This document shows, piece by piece, positions 23,477 through 30,298 of a DNA stretch of 30,424 bases. The position numbers and the translations under genes were made by a program. The stretch is from assembly GCA_002506015.1 (NCBI GenBank), contig DAWR01000136.1:1-30424 (forward strand), in the 5' to 3' direction. The notes under the pieces were generated by a model, which saw nothing but the letters and a program-made list of their open reading frames with translations, made no database searches and was not told where the DNA came from. Numbering within the stretch: position 1 is the stretch's first letter; each line of letters begins with the position of its first letter. The stretch comes from Candidatus Methanogasteraceae archaeon UBA261. GTDB taxonomy: Archaea > Halobacteriota > Methanosarcinia > Methanosarcinales > Methanogasteraceae.

Positions 23477-23737
23477 ATGGCCAACAAAATGAAAAAAAGA
23501 GATAATCCGTGGGCGTATGTCAAACGGAAGTACAGGTTGAATGCTCGCCATATAGCGATGGCTAAGGAACTTGGGATACGTCCCAAGAAGTTCGGAAGCA
23601 TGGCTCCCAATAAGTCTGAGCAATGGAAGGGACCGCTTGGAGAGTTTATTGAGGAATGCTACTACAAACGGTTTAAAGACAAGGAGCCGGAGATATTCAA
23701 TCCAAATGAGACGAAGAAGGGTCAAAAACAGAAATGA
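23477..23737 (+). CDS. Small basic conserved hypothetical protein
   Basis: An 86-residue, Lys/Arg-rich protein: NPWAYVKRKYRLN, then HIAMAKELGIRPKKFGSM, then WKGPLGEFIEECYYKRF. I recall similar short proteins of unknown function in archaea and bacteria with the same NPWAY, MAKELG-PKK and W-PL-EFI-Y-KRF blocks, so this is a real conserved family, but I know of no function. The charge would suit nucleic-acid binding. GGTGAC precedes the ATG. Its 3' end faces the HTH regulator across palindromic element copy D. Confidence 0.75.
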   Translation: MANKMKKRDNPWAYVKRKYRLNARHIAMAKELGIRPKKFGSMAPNKSEQWKGPLGEFIEECYYKRFKDKEPEIFNPNETKKGQKQK

Positions 23738-23770
23738 TTTGGTGAAAGCGACCAATCAAATTATTTAGCG

Positions 23771-23868
23771 GTGCGTGTTTAGCTAACCACAATATTACAC
23801 AGATTCCCACAAGATTTCTGTCTTGATCTCGTGAAATCTCGTGGTTTTCGCCTTATCTAAACACATAC
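23771..23868 (+). repeat. Palindromic dispersed element type 1, copy D (shortened core 23785-23846)
   Basis: The core runs from AACCACAATATTACACAG to AATCTCGTGGTT but is 62 bp instead of 84, because the inner CTGCG...CGCAG stem segment present in copies A-C is missing. Outer ends GCGTGTTTAGCT and ATCTAAACACATAC are inverted repeats of each other and match copy C. It lies between the 3' ends of two convergent genes. Confidence 0.83.
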
Positions 23869-23903
23869 ATTCAAAAAGCAAGGACAACCGCTCTAAGATT
23901 AGA

Positions 23904-24215
23904 TCATCCCGGGCAGATCTCGCAGTGTTCGTCCTCCCTGATCTTCCTGCAGATCTTGCATATTCTCATCATCAGATAATCGGTCTCGCCTCTGGCGATA
24001 TCGGCTGCAAGATCGGCTATGGCATCCTTGACACCATCCTGCAATTCGATCTTGGATCCCCTTTTGTTGGATACATACTGTGACACCGCTGCCTGCGTGA
24101 TTCCAAGTATCTCTGATATCTCTTTCTGGGACATCGCCTTCACGAGTTCTTTTGCCAGTTCGGATCTGATGGCAGGGAGCACATACCATACCACGTTTTC
24201 GCAGGGGACTTTCAT
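23904..24215 (-). CDS. Small HTH transcriptional regulator with C-terminal zinc-type Cys cluster
   Basis: A 103-residue DNA-binding protein. Residues 29-54 (SQKEISEILGITQAAVSQYV) are a clear Xre-like helix-turn-helix, and the C-terminus CKICRKIREDEHCEICPG forms a four-Cys knuckle likely to bind zinc. This resembles the COG2522 group of archaeal regulators. A TATA box (GCATATAAAG on the minus strand) lies about 20 nt before the ATG, indicating a leaderless mRNA. It is divergent from ycaO and separated by only 99 nt containing a perfect 12-bp palindrome, so it is the natural candidate to control the sulfur operon and itself. The Cys cluster could sense redox, metal or sulfide; that is inference. 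Confidence 0.85.
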   Translation of the reverse strand: MKVPCENVVWYVLPAIRSELAKELVKAMSQKEISEILGITQAAVSQYVSNKRGSKIELQDGVKDAIADLAADIARGETDYLMMRICKICRKIREDEHCEICPG

Positions 24216-24230
24216 ACTACAATCACAACC

Positions 24231-24312
24231 TTTATATGCTTAACAATTGTTATGTTAGCGATACTCGTATATAAAAGAAGGCGTTGTCGTCTTCGAAGTG
24301 AACGAGGTGATC
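24231..24312. promoter_or_regulatory. Divergent promoters, palindromic operator candidate and Shine-Dalgarno for the ycaO operon
   Basis: From left to right: minus-strand TATA box for the HTH gene at 24231-24238; perfect 12-bp palindrome TAACAATTGTTA at 24241-24252, placed where a bound protein would overlap the HTH gene's BRE; plus-strand TATA box GTATATAAAAG at 24267-24277; and GAGGTGATC at 24304-24312, a near-perfect ribosome binding site two bases before the GTG start of ycaO. The Shine-Dalgarno decides that start. Confidence 0.65.
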
Positions 24313-24314
24313 CA

Positions 24315-25550
24315 GTGAGACTAAAATCATGTATCAAAAAATATAGAAAGGACACACACAGAGCGGTCCCTCCGGAGGAGACGCTCTCCCGCATCGAGTC
24401 GAAGATGGTGGCGGCTGGCATAACAAGGGTTGCTGATATAACAGACCTTGACAGAATCGGCATACCGGTCTTCTCAAGCATCAGACCGACCGCAGATGAC
24501 GGCGCAATCTCCGTCTACAATGGGAAAGGTGCAACGCCGGCAGAAGCCAAGGTCTCGGCGATGATGGAGGGCATAGAGCGCTACTCGGCAGAGGTTCATG
24601 ACAGGGAACTGGTGAAGGGGCGGTTCTCGGAGTTGAGCAGTGACAGAAACGCTCTCAATCCTGGTGAACTGATCCTGCCGCACCCATCAGACCACGATCA
24701 GAGTATCCAATGGATCAACGGATACGATCTGGTGAACGACGAGGAGATACTCGTGCCTGCCGATGCGGTATTCCATCCACTCCCGCTCTCCGGGGACAAT
24801 GGCGCACTCTTCCGGACGAACACGAACGGTCTGGCATCAGGAAACGAGATCGAAGAGGCGATATTCCACGGGCTTTCAGAGGTGATCGAGAGGGATGCAT
24901 GGTCGCTCATCGAGGCGTCTCGAAATACCGGTCCGAACATCACAATCCCCGAGAACGGAATGATCAGAGATCTCCTGGATAGATTTGCGGATGCAGAAGT
25001 CTCGGTGCAGATCAGAGATATGACAAGCGACATTGGGATCCCAACGTTTGCTGCAGTCTCGGATGACACCCTGCTGAAAGACCCTGCGCTTCTCACAATC
25101 GGGATGGGGACTCATACGGACGCGCATGTTGCGATGTTAAGAGCGATAACAGAGGTTGCCCAGAGCAGGCTGACCCAGATACACGGCGCAAGAGAGGACA
25201 CAACAGTTGCAGAGTTCCGGAAGAAGATCGGCTATGAGCGGACAAAGAGGATCAACAGATACTGGTTTGACATATCTGATGAAACCAGAGAGAGCAACTT
25301 CGATTGCGGTACATCGTTTGAGAGCGATGATTTTCTGGACGACATAGAATACATGAATAGGAATCTTGGAGACGCCGGTCTGGAGCGGATGATCGTTGTG
25401 GACCTGACAAGGGACGAGATCAATGTTCCCGTTGTCAGAGTGATCGTTCCGGGGCTGGAGGTCTATGCGATGGATTCTGAGCGGATCGGTACGCGGTGTA
25501 AAGATGAAAGAAACAAGAATCGCCGTTTTCATAGGTCCAAGCGTGGATAA
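24315..25550 (+). CDS. ycaO: YcaO-domain protein (peptide thioamidation, McrA type)
   Basis: A 411-residue YcaO enzyme, which uses ATP to activate a backbone amide so that sulfur can replace the oxygen. With TfuA, methanogen YcaO makes thioglycine in methyl-coenzyme M reductase subunit McrA. Seen here: GKGATPAEAKVSAMMEGIERYSAE with the ATP/Mg Glu residues, TNTNGLASGNEIEEA and GLSEVIERDAW, and the later LRAITEVAQSRL helix. The GTG start at 24315 is chosen for its exact Shine-Dalgarno; a frame from 24252 lacks one and would precede the predicted transcription start. The last 16 residues are basic and overlap tfuA by 47 nt, unusually long. It heads a seven-gene operon of sulfur-transfer proteins. 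Confidence 0.92.
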   Translation: MRLKSCIKKYRKDTHRAVPPEETLSRIESKMVAAGITRVADITDLDRIGIPVFSSIRPTADDGAISVYNGKGATPAEAKVSAMMEGIERYSAEVHDRELVKGRFSELSSDRNALNPGELILPHPSDHDQSIQWINGYDLVNDEEILVPADAVFHPLPLSGDNGALFRTNTNGLASGNEIEEAIFHGLSEVIERDAWSLIEASRNTGPNITIPENGMIRDLLDRFADAEVSVQIRDMTSDIGIPTFAAVSDDTLLKDPALLTIGMGTHTDAHVAMLRAITEVAQSRLTQIHGAREDTTVAEFRKKIGYERTKRINRYWFDISDETRESNFDCGTSFESDDFLDDIEYMNRNLGDAGLERMIVVDLTRDEINVPVVRVIVPGLEVYAMDSERIGTRCKDERNKNRRFHRSKRG

Positions 25551-26175
25551 GGAGACTGCAAAGGATATCCTTGATACGGAGTATGATATAGAGTACCTGC
25601 CGCCTGCAAAGCGAGGAGACGTTTCTAGAGCGGCTAACGATGGTGTAGAGATTGTATGTCTCATAGATGGAGTATTTTTTCAGGATTCTGCAGTAGCTCA
25701 CCGAGAGATCCTCTATGCCCTTAAGAAAGGGGTTAATGTGATCGGATCATCGAGTATGGGGGCACTCAGGGCATCCGAACTGGATCTGTATGGGATGGAG
25801 GGGGTTGGAAAGATATATGAGTGGTACAAAAGCGGAAAACTCGTATCAGACGATGAGGTTGCTCTCTTCTTTGACCCGGTGTATTTCAAGCCCCTCTCTG
25901 AACCACTGGTCAACATACGGCACAATCTCGAGATAGCAGAAGCAAAAGGGGTGATCGATGGGGATGCCTCCAAGAAACTTCTAAAGATCGCAAAATCCAT
26001 GTACTTCCCTGATAGAACATACCAGCGGATACTCGATGATGCGGAAGGCGAGATAGATTTTGAGGCGCTCAAGCGTTTCAGGAGGTTCATCGATCAGGAA
26101 AAGAGGGATTTGAAGATGGAGGACGCAATCGAGGCGCTGGAGCGGATAAATGAGATATGTGGAGTCATAAAATGA
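25504..26175 (+). CDS. tfuA: TfuA-domain protein, YcaO partner
   Basis: A 223-residue TfuA protein. The family core is obvious: IAVFIGPSV near the N-terminus, LIDGVFFQDSAVAHREIL, GVNVIGSSSMGALRASEL and the GMEGVGKIYEWY with SDDEVAL segment. TfuA enhances or directs YcaO-dependent thioamidation and has been proposed to help deliver sulfide. ATG at 25504 lies inside the end of ycaO; a frame from 25465 would add 13 residues but only deepen the overlap. Its stop overlaps the moaD start in ATGA. TfuA plus YcaO argues for thioamide rather than azoline formation. Confidence 0.93.
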   Translation: MKETRIAVFIGPSVDKETAKDILDTEYDIEYLPPAKRGDVSRAANDGVEIVCLIDGVFFQDSAVAHREILYALKKGVNVIGSSSMGALRASELDLYGMEGVGKIYEWYKSGKLVSDDEVALFFDPVYFKPLSEPLVNIRHNLEIAEAKGVIDGDASKKLLKIAKSMYFPDRTYQRILDDAEGEIDFEALKRFRRFIDQEKRDLKMEDAIEALERINEICGVIK

Positions 26176-26453
26176 TTATTAAATTAAAAGCATTCGCAAT
26201 CTTCGGAGAGGTTCTCGGAAAGGAACGTAGCGTCGAACTGGGCGGAAAAGCCACTGTGTCGGATCTGCTCACCGAGCTGTGCACACCTCCTGGTGATGGC
26301 GCATACGATCTGATATTCAACGGATCCGGTATGATCAAGAAGCATGTGCATATACTGATAAACGGGAGGCATATCCTGTCCTTAAGCGGGATTAAAACCG
26401 AACTTGTGGATGGCGACGAAGTTGCGATATTCCCCCCCGTGGCAGGTGGTTAG
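26172..26453 (+). CDS. moaD: MoaD/ThiS-family ubiquitin-like sulfur carrier
   Basis: A 93-residue beta-grasp protein that ends in the diagnostic Gly-Gly (IFPPVAGG), the site that is adenylated and converted to a thiocarboxylate. Other features are IIKLKAFAIFGEVLGKE at the start and VHILINGRHI and DGDEVAIFPP near the end. It is normally the small subunit of molybdopterin synthase with MoaE, encoded two bases downstream, and is activated by the MoeB-like protein encoded at the end of this operon. Position right after tfuA suggests it may also carry sulfur to YcaO-TfuA. Stop is TAG. Confidence 0.92.
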   Translation: MIIKLKAFAIFGEVLGKERSVELGGKATVSDLLTELCTPPGDGAYDLIFNGSGMIKKHVHILINGRHILSLSGIKTELVDGDEVAIFPPVAGG

Positions 26454-26454
26454 A

Positions 26455-26847
26455 ATGATCGAGGTTACAGAAGACGATTTCACAATCGATGAGATTATTG
26501 GGAAAGCGAAGCATCCTGATTCCGGTGCGATCGTCACATTCCTTGGCATCGTGCGGGACGACGAGATCGTTGGTATGGAGATCGAGGCGTATACGGAACC
26601 TGCCTTGCAGGAACTCGGGCGGATACGAGACGAGGCACTCGAGCAGTTTGATCTGACCTCGCTTGACATCATCCACCGCACAGGAACGCTCTCTGTGAGC
26701 GATAACATACTGCTCATCGTGTGCGGCGCCCCGCACCGGAAGGATGCGTTCGCTGCATGTGAGTATGTGATGGACGAATTGAAGGAACGGGTACCTGTAT
26801 GGAAAAAGGAACTATCAGAGGACGGGGGGCGATGGGTGAATGGATGA
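26455..26847 (+). CDS. moaE: Molybdopterin synthase catalytic subunit MoaE
   Basis: A 130-residue MoaE, the subunit that binds precursor Z (cPMP) and receives two sulfurs from MoaD to form the dithiolene. Conserved blocks are SGAIVTFLGIVRD, the EAYTEPALQEL helix, IIHRTGTLSVSDNILLIV and the C-terminal ERVPVWKKELSEDGGRWV containing the catalytic Lys region. ATG at 26455 follows the moaD stop by one base and has AGGTGG upstream. It ends with an eight-base overlap with cutA. Presence of MoaE shows that genuine pterin cofactor synthesis is served. Confidence 0.93.
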   Translation: MIEVTEDDFTIDEIIGKAKHPDSGAIVTFLGIVRDDEIVGMEIEAYTEPALQELGRIRDEALEQFDLTSLDIIHRTGTLSVSDNILLIVCGAPHRKDAFAACEYVMDELKERVPVWKKELSEDGGRWVNG

Positions 26848-27151
26848 ACTTGTTGTAATCCTCTGCGCAGCACCGCTCGATCAATCAGAAGAGATAGCGA
26901 AAGCTCTTATCGAGGAGAGACTTGCAACATGTGTGAACATTACTGGAGTTAAATCATATTTCAGGTGGGAGGGGGGATTTTGTGCTGAAAAAGAGGATTT
27001 GTTGATCATTAAGACAAGAAAAGATCGAACGAAGGAAATCATTTCGAAGATAGCCGAATTGCACAGCTACGAGGTTCCTGAGATACTTGCCCTCCCTATA
27101 ATCAAAGGATATGACAGGTATCTGGAATGGGTTGGAGGGGAGGTGCGGTGA
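26840..27151 (+). CDS. cutA: CutA-family trimeric protein
   Basis: A 103-residue CutA1-like protein, a ferredoxin-fold trimer linked to divalent metal tolerance in bacteria but of uncertain general function. Motifs are ATCVNITGVKSYFRWEGGF, DLLIIKTRKDR and the hallmark SYEVPEILALPIIKGYDRYLEWV. Normal length. It overlaps moaE by eight bases and is followed by fdhD after one base, so it belongs to the operon. A role handling copper, molybdate or sulfur-sensitive metals for cofactor insertion would fit but is not shown. Confidence 0.92.
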   Translation: MDELVVILCAAPLDQSEEIAKALIEERLATCVNITGVKSYFRWEGGFCAEKEDLLIIKTRKDRTKEIISKIAELHSYEVPEILALPIIKGYDRYLEWVGGEVR

Positions 27152-27152
27152 A

Positions 27153-27836
27153 ATGAGCATCCGCAAATCTCCGGCAATTCGCGTGAACAATAATTGCGCG
27201 ACAGAGACCATTGATGACGTCTGCATCGAGGAATCTTTTCAGTTATACTTGAACAACAAGTTCATCGGTGAGTTGATCGCAAGTCCGTCCCAACTCGAGG
27301 AACTGGGAGCAGGTCATGTCATCTGCGAAGGGCTTGCATCCGGTGTTTCTGGTGTGCAGGTATCAGGGGACGAGATACGCGTGTATGTAGAGACGCCAGA
27401 TGAGAAGTGCACGACCGGATATCCCGTTACAATCGAAAAAGAGCATATTTTTGAGGTTATGGATTCAATCATCTCTGAAATCTGGGAAAGAACCGGAGGA
27501 GCGCACTGTTCTGTTCTTTTCTCTGATGGAAGGATGATTGCAAGGAGCGAGGACATAGGACGGCATAATACGGTTGACAAGGTTGTCGGATATGCCATTC
27601 TTAAGAATATCGATCTATCCACTTGCGTTCTCGGATGCAGCGGCAGGCAACCGACAGCGATGGTATCAAAAGTCGCCAATGCCAAAATCCCGATCGTGAT
27701 ATCGAGATCTGCCTCGACCGATAAGGGAATTCGTACGGCGGATCTGGCAGGAGTGACGCTGATATGCTTTACAAGGGAGAATAGGTTCACGGTGTATACC
27801 CATCCCGGTCGAATCATACTGCATCAAGGAGTGTGA
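27153..27836 (+). CDS. fdhD: FdhD-family sulfurtransferase for formate dehydrogenase / Mo-W enzymes
   Basis: A 227-residue FdhD homologue. FdhD moves sulfur onto the Mo or W of the bis-MGD cofactor so that formate dehydrogenase becomes active. The family motifs ELGAGHVICEGL, ERTGGAHCSVLFS, EDIGRHNTVDKVVGYAIL, GCSGRQPTAMVSKVANA and ISRSASTDKGI are all clear. The flexible-loop CxxC of the E. coli protein is represented here by a single Cys86 in DEKCTTGYP, so a one-cysteine transfer mechanism must be assumed. ATG at 27153 follows cutA by one base with GGAGG upstream. Confidence 0.92.
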   Translation: MSIRKSPAIRVNNNCATETIDDVCIEESFQLYLNNKFIGELIASPSQLEELGAGHVICEGLASGVSGVQVSGDEIRVYVETPDEKCTTGYPVTIEKEHIFEVMDSIISEIWERTGGAHCSVLFSDGRMIARSEDIGRHNTVDKVVGYAILKNIDLSTCVLGCSGRQPTAMVSKVANAKIPIVISRSASTDKGIRTADLAGVTLICFTRENRFTVYTHPGRIILHQGV

Positions 27837-27841
27837 GGACT

Positions 27842-28558
27842 ATGCTGACAGGAGAGAGATACGACAGGCAGATACCGCTATTCGGAGATGACGGCCAGGA
27901 GCGGATCAGGGATGCAAGCGTCTTTATCGCGGGAGTCGGCGGACTTGGTTCTCCATTGGCTATCTATCTTGCGGTAGCAGGTATCGGCAGTATCGCAATC
28001 GCGGACTTCGATACGGTTGACGTGAGCAATCTGAACCGACAGATCCTGCACTGGAATGACGACGTTGCGCGGATGAAGGTAGATTCCGCCATAGAAAAAT
28101 TGATAAAAATCAATCCTGATGTTGAAATAGACGCCATATCCACGAAAATCGATGAAGACAACGTCTTCAAGCTTGTTGGCGGTTCTGATCTGATCGTTGA
28201 TGCGATGGATAACTTTAGTGCAAGATACCTGTTGAATAAGGCGGCGATAGCAAGGAATACCCCGCTCGTCCATGGGGCAGTTCACGGATTGGTTGGACAG
28301 GTAACAACGGTAATTCCGGGAGAGACTCCATGTCTGCGGTGCATAGTTCCAGACGCCCCTCCGGAGGGCATTTTCCCGATCATCGGGGCAACATGCGGCG
28401 TTGTGGCAAGCATTCAGGCGAACGAGGTTCTGAAGTATATCACAGGCACTGGAACCCTCGCATCGAACAGACTCCTGTTCTGGGATGGATCGAATGCGAC
28501 TATGAGCGAGATACCGATAGAACGGGATCCCGGATGCGTCGATTGCGGAGGCTTTTAA
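27842..28558 (+). CDS. moeB: MoeB/ThiF-type adenylating enzyme (E1-like)
   Basis: A 238-residue E1-like enzyme that adenylates the C-terminal glycine of MoaD/ThiS proteins. Seen: ERYDRQIPLFGDDGQERI at the start, nucleotide loop GVGGLGSP, VDVSNLNRQILH with the Arg and Asn that contact ATP, DAMDNFSARY, zinc Cys pairs CLRC and CVDCG, and ATCGVVASIQANEVLK with the candidate catalytic Cys. There is no rhodanese domain, so sulfur must come from another donor. ATG at 27842 is preferred over GTG at 27833. It closes the operon and almost certainly activates the MoaD encoded four genes upstream. Confidence 0.93.
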   Translation: MLTGERYDRQIPLFGDDGQERIRDASVFIAGVGGLGSPLAIYLAVAGIGSIAIADFDTVDVSNLNRQILHWNDDVARMKVDSAIEKLIKINPDVEIDAISTKIDEDNVFKLVGGSDLIVDAMDNFSARYLLNKAAIARNTPLVHGAVHGLVGQVTTVIPGETPCLRCIVPDAPPEGIFPIIGATCGVVASIQANEVLKYITGTGTLASNRLLFWDGSNATMSEIPIERDPGCVDCGGF

Positions 28559-28598
28559 CAACCGGTCCACTGACCCACACTCCCGTTTTCTTCTACTC

Positions 28599-28612
28599 GA
28601 AGTCTCGACTTC
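28599..28612. terminator. Short hairpin between convergent genes
   Basis: GAAGTC TC GACTTC is a perfect inverted repeat in the 56-nt gap between moeB (plus) and the HEAT fusion (minus), next to pyrimidine-rich TTCTTCTACTC copies on both sides. It may be a bidirectional terminator; it is short and the call is tentative. Confidence 0.3.
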
Positions 28613-28614
28613 TT

Positions 28615-30090
28615 CTACTCAAAATCAGATGTGAAGCAGTCGTCAGGATCGCTGAAGACGACATATTCCGCATTGAAGTCTTCAGGATCGTACCCTTCAC
28701 CGATCCAGTCCAGCAACTCTTCATTGTCCTCATTCTCCGGGTCTTTCCGTGCATCCAGTATGTCTGCATAGCCGCCTACACCGCCACAATCCTCGGGCGG
28801 GCATGCTCGCTTTCCTTTAAGGCATATTGGGTATGAAACCACCTCCTCTCTCGGAAGTATCTTCTCCAGAAGTATCTTGTGCCCCCAGCAATCTCCAAAA
28901 TCGTACAGATAGTTGGCAGACCGGCTTTCCATGGAAAAATGCTTGGCTATCTTTTGTTTGTGTTCCGGAAGAATATCTCTACCGAATTCGTCGTCCGAAT
29001 GCCCCATAGTCAGCTTTGAGGCGCTCTTTGGGTCGGGCACCTCAAACTCGTGAAGATGGCAGCCAGACCACTCCATTGCATCCTGGATTGCAACATGCAG
29101 GTCCCGGAACGTGTAGTTCCCAGGAACCTGTATTCTCCGCCAGATCGGCGGTCTGATGCCTTTCAACGTGATCTTGAACTGATACACCTGCTCGAATTCG
29201 TCTCTGTGATCCTTGCCATCGTACATATCCCAGTCTTCGTCCCAGTCATCATCGTCAACGAAATACTCGCCATACTCCTCGTCAAAGGTGTCCTCCCAGC
29301 CAAGCTCCCCTCCCGAGAGCGCATTCATGATGGCTCCGGTAGGAGCTATGATATCGAGCACTTCCAGAGGTAGATACCCCTCATCAGCCCTCCCCATAAT
29401 TATCCTACCGATTGCGATCTGGCATATCTTGTAATCGGCATATTCTTCTGAAAATACGTCTCTCGCATCTCTAATGTGTGGTATCGCTCGCTTATCCTGC
29501 TGTCGCACCATACAGTCAAGGAGATGGAACATATCCACGTTTACGTACTTCCAGTCGTATGTTGTCGGGTCAAAAGGTCCGTCCGGCAGTTCTGACATGT
29601 ACTCGTCCAGCAGCCTGTTCAGGAAATCAATCGACCTGTCGCACCGTATCTCACCGATAGTGCTCAATGTATCGGCTGTTATGCGATCCACTCCACTTCC
29701 TTCCCTTATCGGATGTGCAATCCTGTATTCCACCTTTTTTATCACTTCCGGAATGCACATCTCTCCTATTTCCTTAAGGGCGTCTTTGGCATATTCGCCC
29801 AGTTCGGATTCTTCCAGTGCATCGACGAGTGGGGCGATCGCCCTTTCATCTCCGATTGTTCCCAGCGCGCAAGCCGCAAAATGACTGCTCCAGCTGTCAG
29901 GATCGTTTAGCACATCTATCAACTTGGAAACAGCGGGTTCTCCAATTAATACCAGCTTATCCACGACTTTTCTCAGCTCAGCTTCTCCCTCCCTCGAGTA
30001 ACCGGCTTCATCATACTTCTTCAGATCCAAGGTCAGCTTGTTGATCATTTCTTCGATCTCGTTCTCTGTTCTTTTGCCTTTTTTGGGCAT
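28615..30090 (-). CDS. HEAT-repeat protein fused to a plasmid pRiA4b ORF-3-like domain
   Basis: A 491-residue two-part soluble protein. Residues about 35-240 contain HEAT-like helical repeats (for example LVLIGEPAVSKLIDVLND and LGTIGDERAIAPLVDALEE), typical protein-binding scaffolds. Residues about 264-300 are a very acidic linker rich in Asp, Glu and Trp. Residues about 303-485 are a complete pRiA4b ORF-3 domain: YQFKITLKGIRPPIWRRIQV, SGCHLHEF, YLYDFGDCWGHKILLE, CLKGKRACPPEDCGGVGGY and DPEDFN. The function of that domain is unknown; its Cys-rich motif may bind metal. GGTG lies before the ATG, and a TATA-like TTTTATGT lies about 50 nt upstream. The stop is TAG. Confidence 0.9.
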   Translation of the reverse strand: MPKKGKRTENEIEEMINKLTLDLKKYDEAGYSREGEAELRKVVDKLVLIGEPAVSKLIDVLNDPDSWSSHFAACALGTIGDERAIAPLVDALEESELGEYAKDALKEIGEMCIPEVIKKVEYRIAHPIREGSGVDRITADTLSTIGEIRCDRSIDFLNRLLDEYMSELPDGPFDPTTYDWKYVNVDMFHLLDCMVRQQDKRAIPHIRDARDVFSEEYADYKICQIAIGRIIMGRADEGYLPLEVLDIIAPTGAIMNALSGGELGWEDTFDEEYGEYFVDDDDWDEDWDMYDGKDHRDEFEQVYQFKITLKGIRPPIWRRIQVPGNYTFRDLHVAIQDAMEWSGCHLHEFEVPDPKSASKLTMGHSDDEFGRDILPEHKQKIAKHFSMESRSANYLYDFGDCWGHKILLEKILPREEVVSYPICLKGKRACPPEDCGGVGGYADILDARKDPENEDNEELLDWIGEGYDPEDFNAEYVVFSDPDDCFTSDFE

Positions 30091-30265
30091 GGCACCACAT
30101 CCTTTAACTGATCACAGGATGCGGAGTCTGCGGACATAAAACTTTGGAACATGCTCAATAGTTCTAAGGATCAGGTGCGAAGTGCCGTAGAGCAGGATTG
30201 ATGCATTACTAATTATTACATGACTTTAGGCTAAATCAAATTTCTTGCCATCCTGAATGAGATAC

Positions 30266-30276
30266 TTTTATATAGG
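30266..30276 (+). promoter_or_regulatory. TATA box of the gene at the right edge
   Basis: TTTTATATAGG lies about 28 nt before the ATG at 30299, the spacing expected for a leaderless archaeal mRNA. The remainder of 30091-30265 shows no gene. Confidence 0.55.
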
Positions 30277-30298
30277 ATGAGCACATATTCTATACTGA

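Noticed and set aside
24252..24314. ycaO starting at 24252
   Set aside because: That ATG lies upstream of the TATA box and has no Shine-Dalgarno, whereas GTG at 24315 has GAGGTGATC two bases upstream.
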